64,000 nucleotides of DNA from Lysobacterales bacterium. GTDB taxonomy: Bacteria > Pseudomonadota > Gammaproteobacteria > Xanthomonadales > Marinicellaceae. Within the stretch, counting starts at the first letter, position 1, and each line of letters begins with the position of its first letter. The translations under genes and the position numbers were made by a program. Shown piece after piece: positions 21,034 through 30,672 of this stretch. The notes under the pieces were generated by a model. It did not search any database. It saw only the letters and a list, made by a program, of their open reading frames with translations, and was not told where the DNA came from. The DNA is taken from NCBI GenBank assembly GCA_026988115.1, contig JALSLV010000102.1, positions 25,269 to 89,268 of the forward strand. The letters are read 5' to 3'.

Positions 21034-21399
21034 CTATTTAAGAGGAATAGTTTTTTCAAAGTGGACAAGGAAGTCTAGGTTGCCGATAAATGGTTCTTGT
21101 ACATCATACTTGACTTGCAATTGTTTACCACGGTTACGTATCACCTTAACATCTTTCTTTTTGACTCTTTCTACATAACTGGTGTAAAAACTCTTTGCCA
21201 TTTCTTCTTTTATTTGTTTGGGCGACTTGCTTGATGCTCCAGGTTTGTTGGCAACCAATTTCATGGCTTTAACAACTGAATAATATTCACTGTAAATCGG
21301 TCCCAACCTAATGCCCGCATAAACAAAAAAGCCAAGCAAACTCATAAACAAAATCAGCCCTATCATGGACATGCCGTGTTGATTTCTTATTGTTTTCAT
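21034..21399 (-). CDS. DUF4845 family membrane protein
   Basis: The 121-residue protein has a pilin-like N-terminus with one hydrophobic segment (GMSMIGLILFMSLLGFFVYAG) and a small periplasmic domain. Proteins of this type (DUF4845) commonly lie between lepB and rnc in gamma- and betaproteobacteria, as here. The function is unknown; a link to protein export or cell envelope is suggested only by position. Confidence 0.85.
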   Translation of the reverse strand: MKTIRNQHGMSMIGLILFMSLLGFFVYAGIRLGPIYSEYYSVVKAMKLVANKPGASSKSPKQIKEEMAKSFYTSYVERVKKKDVKVIRNRGKQLQVKYDVQEPFIGNLDFLVHFEKTIPLK

Positions 21400-21474
21400 T
21401 TTCTTACCTTTGTTTTAAATTGAATGATTTTAACATGTGCTTTCATATATTCAATAAATCTTCAGCTTTATCAA

Positions 21475-22269
21475 TTAGATTAATTTTGTACCAATACGCT
21501 TGAGTCCTTCAAAGAAATCAGTTGTTCGCCAATGCATCCAGATAAAAACAGCCCGTCCAACAAGGTTTCTTTCAGGTACAAAACCCCACTCTCGAGAGTC
21601 TGCACTGTTATCACGGTTATCTCCCATAGCAAAATAATACCCTTCAGGCACCACAACATCTAAAAAACTTGTAGGTCCTAATCCCGTATGATTGAAGGTG
21701 AACATCATGTGTTTTTTATCCCCAAGTTGTTCTAATTTCTTAATCGCTTTGACGTCGCGCGTTGGGTTGTCCATCAATCCAACATAGTTACCCACCAGCT
21801 CTTGTTTGATTAATTTACCATTTATTGTCAGTTCTTTTTTATAAGGATCGTAATGAATTTTATCTCCAGGCAAACCCACTACTCTTTTTATGTAATCAAC
21901 GGACTGGTCTTTAGGGTACCTAAACACAATAATATCTCCGCGCTTAGGATGACCGACTTCAATAATGGTGTCATGTAAAACTGGTAATTTTAAGCCATAG
22001 GAAAACTTATTTACATAGATAAAATCTCCTGTAAGCAAGGTCGGCATCATGGAGGAAGATGGAATTCTAAAGGGCTCAAAAACAAAGGTACGAACAACAA
22101 GAACAAAGATTAAAACGGGGAAAAATGAGCCTATCTCATCCACTGTTTTAGCTAAAAAGGATGGATTCGTATTGGTTTTTTTAAAGTACATAGCCAATAA
22201 CCACAATAATCCAGTAACCAAACTGGCTATTGTTAAAAAGGCTTCAAAATCAAAATGTATTTCATTCAT
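21475..22269 (-). CDS. lepB: Signal peptidase I
   Basis: The 264-residue enzyme has two N-terminal membrane segments and the catalytic Ser in PSSSMMPTLLTGD. The general-base Lys lies in YIKRVVGLPGD, and GDNRDNSADSR is box E. It removes signal peptides from exported proteins at the outer face of the inner membrane. It follows lepA by about 50 bases, the usual lepA-lepB pair. Confidence 0.97.
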   Translation of the reverse strand: MNEIHFDFEAFLTIASLVTGLLWLLAMYFKKTNTNPSFLAKTVDEIGSFFPVLIFVLVVRTFVFEPFRIPSSSMMPTLLTGDFIYVNKFSYGLKLPVLHDTIIEVGHPKRGDIIVFRYPKDQSVDYIKRVVGLPGDKIHYDPYKKELTINGKLIKQELVGNYVGLMDNPTRDVKAIKKLEQLGDKKHMMFTFNHTGLGPTSFLDVVVPEGYYFAMGDNRDNSADSREWGFVPERNLVGRAVFIWMHWRTTDFFEGLKRIGTKLI

Positions 22270-22322
22270 TATTTATTTTCTCTGTTATTTAAGATTCCTG
22301 CATTCGCAAGAATGACATTTAT

Positions 22323-24104
22323 TTAATCTACTTTAAGTATGGCTAAAAAGGCTGATTGCGGTACTTCGACTCGTCCTATTTGTTTCATGCGTTTCTTACC
22401 ACGCTTCTGTTTTTCTAATAATTTTCGCTTGCGTGATGCATCACCACCGTAACATTTGGCGGTCACATTTTTGCGCAAAGCTTTGACCGTTGTGCGTGCA
22501 ATAATATGCGCTCCAATGGCAGCTTGTATTGCCACATCAAACATTTGACGGGGAATTAACTCTTTTAGCTTATCGGCTAATTCTTTACCCCGTTTACGTG
22601 CATTGGCTCTGTGAGTTAAGACCGATAGCGCATCAACAAGTTCACCATTGATTAAAATATCAAGACGAATTAAATCACCCGTTTCAAAATGACTGAATTC
22701 ATAATCAAAAGATGCATAACCTCGAGATACCGATTTTAATCGATCAAAAAAGTCTAAAACCACCTCACTTAATGGCATTAAAAACTGTAGAGATACTTGT
22801 GAACCAAGGTATTGAATATTTTTTTGGACACCACGTTTTTCAATGCATAGACCGATAACATTCCCAACGTATTCATTGGGGAGCAAAATATTGGCTATAA
22901 TCATGGGTTCACGAATTTCTTGGTACATTTCAGGCAAATCAGCAGGATTATCCAACTTTTCCACTTCACCTTTGTTATTAACCAATTCATAAATAACCGT
23001 TGGAGCAGTGGTTATCATATCAATATCAAATTCGCGTTCGATTCGTTCTTGAATAACTTCCATGTGCAGCATACCTAAAAAACCACAACGGTAACCAAAT
23101 CCAAGAGCAGTTGATGACTCTGGCTCAAAATCCAATGCGGCATCGTTTAAGCGCAGCTTTTCCAATGCTTCGCGTAAACCTTGGTAGTCGTCAGCAGATG
23201 TTGGAAACAGACCCGCAAAAACTCTGGGTTGAGACTCTTGGAAACCATCTAAAGGTTTATCTGCCGGATTTTTAGTTAATGTGATTGTGTCCCCAACAGG
23301 AGCTCCGTGCACGTTTTTAATAGAGGCTGAAACAAAACCCACTTGCCCACACTGTAATGAATCCGTCTCCAAACGCTTGGGTGTGAATATTCCAATATTA
23401 TCCGCTATCTGATCCGTTTCAAGTGACATAATGCGAATTTTATCTTTTTTATTCAGTGTGCCATTGAAAATACGAATTAATGAAACCACTCCTAAATAGT
23501 TGTCAAACCACGAATCAATAATTGATGCTTGTAATGGCTTGTCTTTATCACCTGTAGGGGGAGGAATGTGTTTAATTATTGCTTCCAAAACATCTTCAAT
23601 ACCAACGCCTGTTTTTGCACTGGTCAAAGTTGCCTCTGATGCATCAATTCCGATGACGTCTTCTATTTCCTGCTTAACTTTTTCTATATCCGCAGAAGGT
23701 AAATCAATTTTATTGATAACTGGCAAGACCTCCAAGCCTTGTTCTATTGCCGTATAACAATTAGCAACAGACTGTGCCTCAACACCTTGAGCCGCATCCA
23801 CAACCAACAAAGCCCCTTCACAAGCAGCCAGTGAACGAGAAACCTCATAGGAAAAATCTACGTGACCTGGCGTATCAATAAAATTTAAATCGTAAGTAAT
23901 GCCATCTTTTGCTGTGTATTTTAAGCTTACCGCTTGTGATTTAATGGTGATACCGCGTTCTTTTTCAATATCCATACTATCAAGAACTTGTTTTTCCATT
24001 TCACGCTCTGATAGACCACCACAATGCTGAATAAAACGATCGGCTAAAGTTGATTTACCATGGTCGATGTGAGCAATAATTGAAAAATTTCGTATATGTT
24101 GCAT
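22323..24104 (-). CDS. lepA: Elongation factor 4 (LepA)
   Basis: The 593-residue GTPase starts [23 protein letters not shown], with P-loop [17 protein letters not shown] and NKIDLP motifs. The C-terminal region unique to LepA ([23 protein letters not shown]) closes it. ATG at 24104 is chosen because homology begins there; a longer frame starting at 24143 would cross the terminator of the upstream gene. No strong Shine-Dalgarno is visible. Confidence 0.97.
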   Translation of the reverse strand: MQHIRNFSIIAHIDHGKSTLADRFIQHCGGLSEREMEKQVLDSMDIEKERGITIKSQAVSLKYTAKDGITYDLNFIDTPGHVDFSYEVSRSLAACEGALLVVDAAQGVEAQSVANCYTAIEQGLEVLPVINKIDLPSADIEKVKQEIEDVIGIDASEATLTSAKTGVGIEDVLEAIIKHIPPPTGDKDKPLQASIIDSWFDNYLGVVSLIRIFNGTLNKKDKIRIMSLETDQIADNIGIFTPKRLETDSLQCGQVGFVSASIKNVHGAPVGDTITLTKNPADKPLDGFQESQPRVFAGLFPTSADDYQGLREALEKLRLNDAALDFEPESSTALGFGYRCGFLGMLHMEVIQERIEREFDIDMITTAPTVIYELVNNKGEVEKLDNPADLPEMYQEIREPMIIANILLPNEYVGNVIGLCIEKRGVQKNIQYLGSQVSLQFLMPLSEVVLDFFDRLKSVSRGYASFDYEFSHFETGDLIRLDILINGELVDALSVLTHRANARKRGKELADKLKELIPRQMFDVAIQAAIGAHIIARTTVKALRKNVTAKCYGGDASRKRKLLEKQKRGKKRMKQIGRVEVPQSAFLAILKVD

Positions 24105-24124
24105 TAATTTAAATCCAAATAAGC

Positions 24125-24155
24125 AAAAATCCCGCTTAAACACGGGATTTTTAAA
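24125..24155 (-). terminator. Terminator between degP-like gene and lepA
   Basis: AAAAATCCCG...CGGGATTTTT forms a 10-bp stem with an 8-base loop, followed by T on the minus strand. It lies about 20 bases after the DegP-like stop and just before lepA, so the sigma-E group is at least partly insulated from lepA. Confidence 0.88.
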
Positions 24156-24176
24156 AGAGCTATTGTACCTAATAGC

Positions 24177-25553
24177 TTAGTCACGTTCAATAACGATGAA
24201 GCGTTTTGCCCCTGAATTTTGCACTAAAAGGACTAATGGCATATCTTTATCTAATTTCTTTAGTTCTTTATTAAACTGTTTAACGGATTTAATCGGTGTT
24301 TTACCCATTTTTATTATGACATCATTCACTTGCAATCCTGCTCTTTGGATTGAGCGTTTATTAATTTTTTTGACCAACACACCACTTTCCAACTCTAATG
24401 CACTTTTCTCTTCAGCACTAAGGTTTGATATTTCAAATCCCATATCAAGCTTTTTAACCTGTTTGCCAGAACTGGTCTCGTAGACCTCTGCTTCATCCAA
24501 ACCACCAAGAACTGCTTTAATGATTTTATAATCACCATCTCGAACTACTTTCACATTAACCTTTGTTCCGGGCTGTACTGAACCAACCAAGGGAGGCAAG
24601 CTATTAGAAGTTGACACTTTCTCGCCATTAAATTCGACAATCACATCTTGCTCTTGAATGCCTGCTTTCTCGGCTGCAGAGTCTTTATTGACATTAGTAA
24701 CCAATGCGCCACTTGGCGTTTTTAAGCCTAAATAATTTGCCATTTTCTGTGAAACGGGTTGAATATTAACGCCTAAAAGCCCGCGTTTAACGACGCCTGT
24801 TGATTTTAGTTGCTCAACAACAGACATTGCTACATCAATTGGAATAGAAAAAGACAAGCCCATGTAACCACCTGAATTTGATACTATCATTGAATTAATT
24901 CCAACAACTTCACCATCCATATTAATCAAAGGACCGCCTGAATTGCCAGGATTTATGGGCACATCTGTTTGAATAAATGGCACATATTGTTGTTTCCCAA
25001 TAGCACGTCCTTTTGCAGAAACAATACCCTTGGTCACTGAATGTTCAAAACTCATTGGTGATCCAATTGCCATCACCCACTGACCAATTTCAACAGTGTC
25101 CGCATCACCGATAGATAAAATAGGAAGATTTTCTGCTTTAACCTTTAGTAGAGCAATGTCGCTGGCTTCATCTTCACCAATTAACTCTGCATCAAACTCT
25201 CTTCTATCAACCAGTTTGACTACAATTTCATCTGCATCATGAACAACATGTCGATTGGTTAAAATATAACCATCATGCGAAATAATAAAACCAGAACCTC
25301 CTGCTACGGAATCTCGCTCTTGTGGGCTGTGAAAACCTCTGGGCATTCCAAATAAATCTTCCAGCGGATTTCTTTGTCTTGGCACTCGAGTTTTATTATC
25401 AATTTCTTTTGCGTTATGTCGTGCTGTAATGTTAACAACAGCAGCACCTGTTTGCTTTACCAAATCGGTAAAATCAGGTAATGCAACTGTTTTGGCATTC
25501 ACCATATGTGAAGCTGTTACAAACACAAAGCTTAATATTAACTTTTTAAACAT
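24177..25553 (-). CDS. degQ: Periplasmic Do-family serine protease (DegP/DegQ/MucD-like)
   Basis: The 458-residue protein has a signal peptide (MFKKLILSFVFVTASHMVNA), then a trypsin-like domain with His near residue 100 (TNRHVVHDAD), Asp in ASDIALLKV and Ser near 204 (NPGNSGGPLINM). Two PDZ domains follow. It degrades or refolds damaged envelope proteins. Its place at the end of rpoE-rseA-rseC corresponds to mucD in Pseudomonas. The start at 25553 has GGAG 8-9 bases upstream; an upstream ATG at 25601 would bury the signal peptide. Confidence 0.93.
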   Translation of the reverse strand: MFKKLILSFVFVTASHMVNAKTVALPDFTDLVKQTGAAVVNITARHNAKEIDNKTRVPRQRNPLEDLFGMPRGFHSPQERDSVAGGSGFIISHDGYILTNRHVVHDADEIVVKLVDRREFDAELIGEDEASDIALLKVKAENLPILSIGDADTVEIGQWVMAIGSPMSFEHSVTKGIVSAKGRAIGKQQYVPFIQTDVPINPGNSGGPLINMDGEVVGINSMIVSNSGGYMGLSFSIPIDVAMSVVEQLKSTGVVKRGLLGVNIQPVSQKMANYLGLKTPSGALVTNVNKDSAAEKAGIQEQDVIVEFNGEKVSTSNSLPPLVGSVQPGTKVNVKVVRDGDYKIIKAVLGGLDEAEVYETSSGKQVKKLDMGFEISNLSAEEKSALELESGVLVKKINKRSIQRAGLQVNDVIIKMGKTPIKSVKQFNKELKKLDKDMPLVLLVQNSGAKRFIVIERD

Positions 25554-25618
25554 TAAATTTCTCCAAAATATTTTATATGATTTTTTGACAACATGAACCA
25601 AGAAATAGTTCGATAGAA

Positions 25619-26083
25619 TTATTTAAAAAATTCAACCTGAGGTTTAAATTTGTCACGATTCAATTTAATGACATTTTTTGAAATAACAAGACCTAAAATT
25701 AGCCCAATAACGCCACCTAAATCATTATTAAAATCAACAAGTGAAAACAAATAATAAAAAAACATTAATGAAACAATTATTAATAAAATTGGCAAGCCAT
25801 AGAGTGCAAGTGCCAACTTGAAAAGCTGACTTTCGTTAAATTTCATGCCAATAACATCGCCTTTTTGATATTTTTGTGAAAAAAATGCATCTTTATCATC
25901 CAAGTGTGTTTGAGAGTGCATCTCTTGTTTTTTACTCACTGATAAAATCGTATTTTTTGGAAAAATGAAGTTTAAAAAGCCATCAGAACAGCCCTTGTTA
26001 CAATCTCCACACGAACCATTCTTTTCAAGTTGCAAATCTACTGTTTTTTCATCAATCTTTAAAATGCGTGCTAATTTAATCAC
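25619..26083 (-). CDS. rseC: RseC/MucC-like sigma-E regulator
   Basis: The 154-residue protein has an N-terminal soluble part with three clustered Cys (CGDCNKGC, residues 25-32) and two membrane segments in the C-terminal half. It fits RseC/MucC, a modulator of sigma-E activity that also resembles the SoxR-reducing RseC family, where the Cys cluster is a likely redox or iron-sulfur site. It overlaps rseA by 8 bases. No rseB/mucB lies between rseA and rseC. Confidence 0.88.
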   Translation of the reverse strand: MIKLARILKIDEKTVDLQLEKNGSCGDCNKGCSDGFLNFIFPKNTILSVSKKQEMHSQTHLDDKDAFFSQKYQKGDVIGMKFNESQLFKLALALYGLPILLIIVSLMFFYYLFSLVDFNNDLGGVIGLILGLVISKNVIKLNRDKFKPQVEFFK

Positions 26084-26705
26084 TGATATTATTAATACGG
26101 AATGGAGTTAATTGTTTTTTTGCCTCATCTTGGTTAAGAATAATCAAGTAGGGCATCGTATTTGTTTGTGAAAACCCTTGATTATAGTTGTACGTATTTT
26201 TAGCCGAAACCGAAGGAAAGCGACTTAAAGAAGCCGGAGGCTTTACAATAGATTGACTGCCACTGACAATATTTGCAGAAATATTAACAGGCAAGGGTTT
26301 TAACCCCGTTTGCAAAGCAATTGTTGGTTGTTCATTGGTAATTATTCCCGCATCATTCTTATTTTGAATCAAAAAAACCGACATAAAAGCAACGCTTGCT
26401 GCAATTCCCATTCCCAAAACGGGTTTAAGCCACTTGTGAATAGTTGAACGTTTTGCATCAGCAGTATACGCATTTAAGTTGAAGTGGTCTTGTTGTGATA
26501 GCTCTTGACAAACTTTAGCTGCGACATCAATAACCAAAGGTTCATTAGCTTGTCTTTGCAAACAAGACTTAATTAAATGATAACTTTCCCATTTTTCAGA
26601 CAAACTTTTATCTGCAGCCATTCTTTTAAGTAAAAACTTACTGGCATTGATTTCAAGCTCACCATCCATCAAGTTTGAGATTTGTTCGTTTGATTTATCT
26701 GACAT
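26076..26705 (-). CDS. rseA: Anti-sigma-E factor RseA
   Basis: The 209-residue protein has the RseA N-terminal sigma-binding domain (NEQISNLMDGELE...WESYHLIKSCLQ) and one membrane segment near residues 95-112 (LGMGIAASVAFMSVFLI), followed by a periplasmic tail. It holds sigma-E inactive at the inner membrane until cleaved by DegS and RseP. It overlaps rpoE by 11 bases. Confidence 0.92.
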   Translation of the reverse strand: MSDKSNEQISNLMDGELEINASKFLLKRMAADKSLSEKWESYHLIKSCLQRQANEPLVIDVAAKVCQELSQQDHFNLNAYTADAKRSTIHKWLKPVLGMGIAASVAFMSVFLIQNKNDAGIITNEQPTIALQTGLKPLPVNISANIVSGSQSIVKPPASLSRFPSVSAKNTYNYNQGFSQTNTMPYLIILNQDEAKKQLTPFRINNISD

Positions 26706-27300
26706 AATTTGTTCTCTTGTATTCTTTTTTACGTAATGGTTTTAAAGCATTATCTACTGCATCTCGTGCTCTAAATATTCTTGATCTCACTGTTCCGATT
26801 GGACAATTCATTTTTTCTGCAATTTCTTCATAACTCAAGCCTTCAAGTTCTCGTAAGACTATGGCTTGTTTCAAATCTTCAGGTAGTTGCGCGATAGAAT
26901 CATGCACAACCTGTTCCACTTCTTGCCTCTCATAATGTGCATCAGGTGTGTCAAAATCTTGATTTTCAAATCCGCCAGAGTAGTTTTCTGCTTCGGTTGG
27001 TTCTATGTCTGAATTTTGAATACGTCGACCCTTTGCAACCAAGTGATTTTTTGCGGTATTAATTGCTATTCGGTATATCCATGTATAAAAGGCAGAATCT
27101 CCTCGAAAATTTGGCAAAGCTTTATACACTTTAACAAAAACATCTTGTGTAATGTCTTGTATTTCGTGGTAATCTTTTATCAATTTGGAAATCGCACCAC
27201 CAACTTTTTGCTGGTATCGCTGAACAAGCATCTCAAAGGCCTTCATGTCTCCTTTTTGTGCTTGCTTGACGAGCGCTAAATCTACCGCTTTTTCAGACAT
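26695..27300 (-). CDS. rpoE: RNA polymerase sigma-E factor
   Basis: The 201-residue ECF sigma factor has region 2 (AFEMLVQRYQQKV...DAFYTWIYRIAINTAKNHL-type sequence) and region 4 (LPEDLKQAIVLRELEGLSYEEIA). ATG at 27300 aligns with the E. coli RpoE start (MSE...LVxxxQKGD), and a sigma-E-like promoter at 27341-27367 would begin transcription only just before it. An ATG at 27330 with AAGG upstream is possible but would leave almost no leader from that promoter. It heads the envelope-stress operon. Confidence 0.95.
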   Translation of the reverse strand: MSEKAVDLALVKQAQKGDMKAFEMLVQRYQQKVGGAISKLIKDYHEIQDITQDVFVKVYKALPNFRGDSAFYTWIYRIAINTAKNHLVAKGRRIQNSDIEPTEAENYSGGFENQDFDTPDAHYERQEVEQVVHDSIAQLPEDLKQAIVLRELEGLSYEEIAEKMNCPIGTVRSRIFRARDAVDNALKPLRKKEYKRTNYVR

Positions 27301-27340
27301 TTCGATTTTCTTATCCTGTTTTTTATTCATTGACGCCTTC

Positions 27341-27367
27341 TATGACATGTATCGTTAACAAAAGTTT
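27341..27367 (-). promoter_or_regulatory. Sigma-E-like autoregulatory promoter of rpoE
   Basis: On the minus strand AAACTT (27367-27362) is followed after exactly 16 bases by TCATA (27345-27341), close to the sigma-E consensus GGAACTT-N16-TCAAA. Initiation near 27334 gives a leader of about 34 bases to ATG 27300. Autoregulation of rpoE is well known in E. coli and Pseudomonas. Confidence 0.6.
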
Positions 27368-27393
27368 AATATTTTTTGATATAATCTTATAAA

Positions 27394-27552
27394 GAGACCT
27401 TTGCATAACTCGTGGCACGTGTTAAAAAGTTGCAAAAAACACCACTCTGCGTTAAAAAATTCGCAAATAGCGGGCTATTTGACTCATTTTTTGCCTTGAT
27501 TGGAGCTTTTTTCATTCTTTTTTCCATCATCCCAGAGTTATGCAAAGGTCTC
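27394..27552. mobile_element. 159-bp MITE-like element, copy 2
   Basis: The termini are inverted copies of GAGACCTTTGCATAACTC (18 bp exact), flanked by ATAAA on both sides (27389-27393 and 27553-27557). The centre holds AAATAGC-GG-GCTATTT. The length is identical to copy 1 at 6047-6205 and the interior is recognisably related but diverged. No transposase ORF. It sits 27 bases upstream of the rpoE -35 element and also just beyond the stop of the GGDEF/EAL gene. Confidence 0.88.
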
Positions 27553-27565
27553 ATAAATTATACTT

Positions 27566-29737
27566 TTATGTGGTTCCCATGAGTTTTATCCTTTGCGATA
27601 ATAACTCTTCAATTTCTTCTTCAGGCAGAGGTCTAGAAAAAAGAAAGCCTTGGAAATATTCACATTCTCTTTCGAGCAAATACTCACGCTGTTCTTCGGT
27701 TTCAACACCTTCTGCTATGATTTTTCGATTCAATCGTTTTGCAATATTAATTGTTGCATCCAAGATGGCTTCATCTTCGGGATTTAATCCGATGTTTGCA
27801 ACAAATGACTGATCAATTTTTATGTAATGCGCTGGTATTTTTTTCACGTAATCCAAACTGGAATGCCCTGTACCAAAATCGTCTATTGACAATGTACATC
27901 CTATTCCCACAATTTGATTGAGCAATTCAACCAAATTTGGAACCACGTCCAAACTTATGGTTTCAGTTATCTCAAAGTCGATATAATGCGGGTGAATTCC
28001 TGATGCATTGATTATATTTTCTAATTTTTTTGGCAATTGATCATCCATTAGCTGAACAACCGATAAATTAATTGAGCAGGTGAGTGTTAAACCAAATTTT
28101 CTTTGCCACTCCATGAGCTTTTGGCAGGTTTGTTTTGTAATGTACTCACCAAGGTCATTTATAAGACCTGTCTCCTCAGCTAAAGGAATAAATTGTCCAG
28201 GATTTATCATACCAAGTTCAGGATCTATCCACCTTACTAACGCCTCAAACCCGATAACATCTTCAGTTAAGGCATCAATTTTCGGTTGATAAAACACTTT
28301 AATGTGCTCAGAATCTATTGCCAACCTTAGGTTTTCTTCCATTTCAATCTTTTGTTTTAACGCTTGCCCAGTCTCAGAAAACTTAAAAATTATATAATTA
28401 TTTTTTCCCTTCAACTTCGCATCATATAATGCCATGTCAGCATTTTTCATCATGCTTGCAACCGTCTGTCCATCATCTGGAAAAATTGATATGCCGATAT
28501 TGCAATTAACAGCCACTTCTTCTCCATTTGACAATAAGATAGAATTGTTGAGCAAAGAGAGAATTTCAATAGCTTTTTCTTCCACAAATTCTTTTTCAAT
28601 ATGCGGCTTCAGTAACACTAAAAATTCATCGCCAGATAGTCTATAAACTTGACCGCGATACCCAATTACTTTTACGAGAACTTTGGATAGGTTTACAATG
28701 ATTTCATCTGTTATTTCAATCCCATATCTTTTGTTGTAGTAATTTAATTTTTCAAAATCTATTATCATTAAAGATAAATAATGATTCAATTCAATACCTG
28801 TTTCAATGATGGTTGATAGTTTTTCAGTCATGGAATTTCTATTAGGGAGATTGGTCAATTTATCCACCTGCCCTTCTTTATTTCTCTGACTAATAATACT
28901 TTTTTCATACAAACACAACTGGCAACGACCTACCAAGGCCGACAAAACAAGCTTAATGGCTTGTTTATTTACTTTTGTGTCGTAGCCCATGACAATTGAA
29001 CCCAATACTTTTTGATTGTGATGAATTGGATAAACCAGGAGAGTTTCTATTTTCAGTAAGTTCAGTAATTTAAAATACTGACCTTGCATATCGCTGATTC
29101 GATTAATTTCACAGTTCTTTTTTGACTTGCTAATGGTAACAAAGGCATTTAACCCTGAATCGGTAATGGCATTTTTAACCTCGGTATTGGCAACGATAAC
29201 AACTTCATGAATTGCTTCATTGCCATTCTCAAAATAAACAAGAAAATCTAAATTGTATCTTTTCTTCAGTTGAGTAAAATAGACTTTTATGTCTTGGCTA
29301 TTAATTGGCAAATGATTTATTTCATCAATAGACTCAATAAGGCTATTTGAATAATCTGTTACTTGTTGGGTTTTTAACAAACCAACATAGACCATTTCTC
29401 CATCAAGAAACCCCAAATGATACTCACAACTGAGAACCTGTTGTAATTTTTGATGGGAGAATTGAATAGGAAAAATAATTTTTTCAGTTGAGTTAATTTG
29501 TTTAATATAATCAAGGTATTTATCTTTATTATCCTTAGAATCCAAATCATACCACTTTTTTCCTAGCAACAAATCATCTGTTGTACTTAATAACTCAAAC
29601 ATGGCTTCGTTTGCAAGGATGATTTTTTGGCTTTGCGCACTGACCACCAGCAGTGGTTGGATAGAGTCAGTAAAAAACAATTCCAGCATTTCTTCTGTGT
29701 ATTCTATCTTTTTAGATTTATTATCCGACATCATCAT
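27566..29737 (-). CDS. PAS-GAF-GGDEF-EAL cyclic-di-GMP protein
   Basis: The 723-residue protein has a PAS domain (about 20-130), a GAF-like domain (about 140-285), a GGDEF domain (about 295-455) and an EAL domain (about 470-715), with no membrane segment. The EAL motifs look intact (GFEALVRW, ETISL, DDFGTGHSSL, KIDQSFV), so phosphodiesterase activity is expected. The cyclase motif reads SGDEF (near residue 367), which may be reduced or regulatory. Three consecutive ATGs start at 29737, overlapping the stop of the upstream gene by one base, so it is coupled to the unknown gene behind pilZ. Confidence 0.92.
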   Translation of the reverse strand: MMMSDNKSKKIEYTEEMLELFFTDSIQPLLVVSAQSQKIILANEAMFELLSTTDDLLLGKKWYDLDSKDNKDKYLDYIKQINSTEKIIFPIQFSHQKLQQVLSCEYHLGFLDGEMVYVGLLKTQQVTDYSNSLIESIDEINHLPINSQDIKVYFTQLKKRYNLDFLVYFENGNEAIHEVVIVANTEVKNAITDSGLNAFVTISKSKKNCEINRISDMQGQYFKLLNLLKIETLLVYPIHHNQKVLGSIVMGYDTKVNKQAIKLVLSALVGRCQLCLYEKSIISQRNKEGQVDKLTNLPNRNSMTEKLSTIIETGIELNHYLSLMIIDFEKLNYYNKRYGIEITDEIIVNLSKVLVKVIGYRGQVYRLSGDEFLVLLKPHIEKEFVEEKAIEILSLLNNSILLSNGEEVAVNCNIGISIFPDDGQTVASMMKNADMALYDAKLKGKNNYIIFKFSETGQALKQKIEMEENLRLAIDSEHIKVFYQPKIDALTEDVIGFEALVRWIDPELGMINPGQFIPLAEETGLINDLGEYITKQTCQKLMEWQRKFGLTLTCSINLSVVQLMDDQLPKKLENIINASGIHPHYIDFEITETISLDVVPNLVELLNQIVGIGCTLSIDDFGTGHSSLDYVKKIPAHYIKIDQSFVANIGLNPEDEAILDATINIAKRLNRKIIAEGVETEEQREYLLERECEYFQGFLFSRPLPEEEIEELLSQRIKLMGTT

Positions 29738-30225
29738 TAACTATTAGAAACCACCCACTTTGCATCCCTGAGTTTGTATTTTTTTACGTACCTATTTTCC
29801 AATTCAATTTCTTCCGCATTTCTTTCTAAAAAATTAAAATTCATGTCTTCATTCATTAAAAATAAAAATCGCGTATTATCATTTACATCCAAATAAGCGG
29901 TGGCTGATGGTAAGGTTGATTTTAACTCTAGTAAATCCGCATTATTTATACCTGGAAAAACATACACAGCAAAATAATGGTTTTTGGTTGCATATTTTAA
30001 TGCTTCAAGCACAGATCGGGTCGCAGGTAATGGTGTCTGCCGTGAACGAATATTAACTAATCCTGAATTTGACATCCAAATATAAACAGCCATCCCAGAA
30101 CGCACCGATATTTGTGTTAGGGCATCAATGATTTCTTCAGTCTTTTGGCTAGAAATAAATTGGAAATTAATAGCATTTCTAATTTTCTTTTCAATCGTGT
30201 TTATGGCAGATAATGGTAAACTCAT
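29737..30225 (-). CDS. Unrecognised protein between pilZ and a GGDEF/EAL gene
   Basis: I do not recognise this 162-residue protein. It has no signal peptide or membrane segment. It looks like a compact alpha/beta fold with hydrophobic strands (MAVYIWMSN, HYFAVYVFPG, TRFLFLM) and ends in a basic stretch. It starts 7 bases after the pilZ stop and its own stop overlaps the GGDEF/EAL start (TAATG), so the three genes form one translationally linked string. A role in pilus or cyclic-di-GMP control is a guess from context. Confidence 0.75.
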   Translation of the reverse strand: MSLPLSAINTIEKKIRNAINFQFISSQKTEEIIDALTQISVRSGMAVYIWMSNSGLVNIRSRQTPLPATRSVLEALKYATKNHYFAVYVFPGINNADLLELKSTLPSATAYLDVNDNTRFLFLMNEDMNFNFLERNAEEIELENRYVKKYKLRDAKWVVSNS

Positions 30226-30231
30226 CAGTAA

Positions 30232-30591
30232 TCACATCGTCTCAGTTGGCAATAGTTCTCCTTTAAACGGGGCTAGAAGAGTCTCAATTTTAGTGCGAAT
30301 TTGCTCCATATCTGAATTATCAGAAAGCTGTATTCCAATACCCGTGTGTTTTATTCCACTTGCTCCTGCTGGTGTTATCCAAACAACTTTACCAGTGACC
30401 GGAACCTTTTCTTCATTAATCAAAGAAAATAATAAAAAAACTTCATCTCCTAATTTATATTGGCTACTTGTACGAATAAACAACCCTCCATTTTCAATAA
30501 AGGGAATATAAATTCTATGCAACTCACTGACATCTTTTACATCACAAGATAGAATTCCCTTTTTGCCCATTCCTGCTCCCATAAACGCCAT
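30232..30591 (-). CDS. pilZ: PilZ, type IV pilus assembly protein
   Basis: The 119-residue PilZ-fold protein resembles Pseudomonas PilZ itself (118 residues), e.g. GILSCDVKD, GGLFIRTSSQYKLGDEVFLL and VPVTGKVVWITPAGA. It lies directly after holB as in Pseudomonas. The RxxxR and (D/N)xSxxG cyclic-di-GMP-binding motifs are absent, as in the pilus PilZ, which acts by binding FimX and PilB. ATG at 30591 has AGAGG 9 bases upstream; an upstream TTG at 30600 is less likely. FimX is also a GGDEF/EAL protein, which makes the next-but-one gene interesting. Confidence 0.92.
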   Translation of the reverse strand: MAFMGAGMGKKGILSCDVKDVSELHRIYIPFIENGGLFIRTSSQYKLGDEVFLLFSLINEEKVPVTGKVVWITPAGASGIKHTGIGIQLSDNSDMEQIRTKIETLLAPFKGELLPTETM

Positions 30592-30672
30592 ACTCAACAA
30601 CCTCTTTTTATAATCTTAATTAGACATTATAACTGTTCTTTGCAGTATTTATTGATAATTTTAAAAAAATTC

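Noticed and set aside
24105..24143. Longer LepA start at 24143
   Set aside because: The extra codons read through the intrinsic terminator of the upstream gene and do not resemble LepA.
30232..30591. Cyclic-di-GMP binding by the PilZ protein
   Set aside because: The RxxxR and (D/N)xSxxG motifs needed for binding are missing, as in the pilus-type PilZ proteins.
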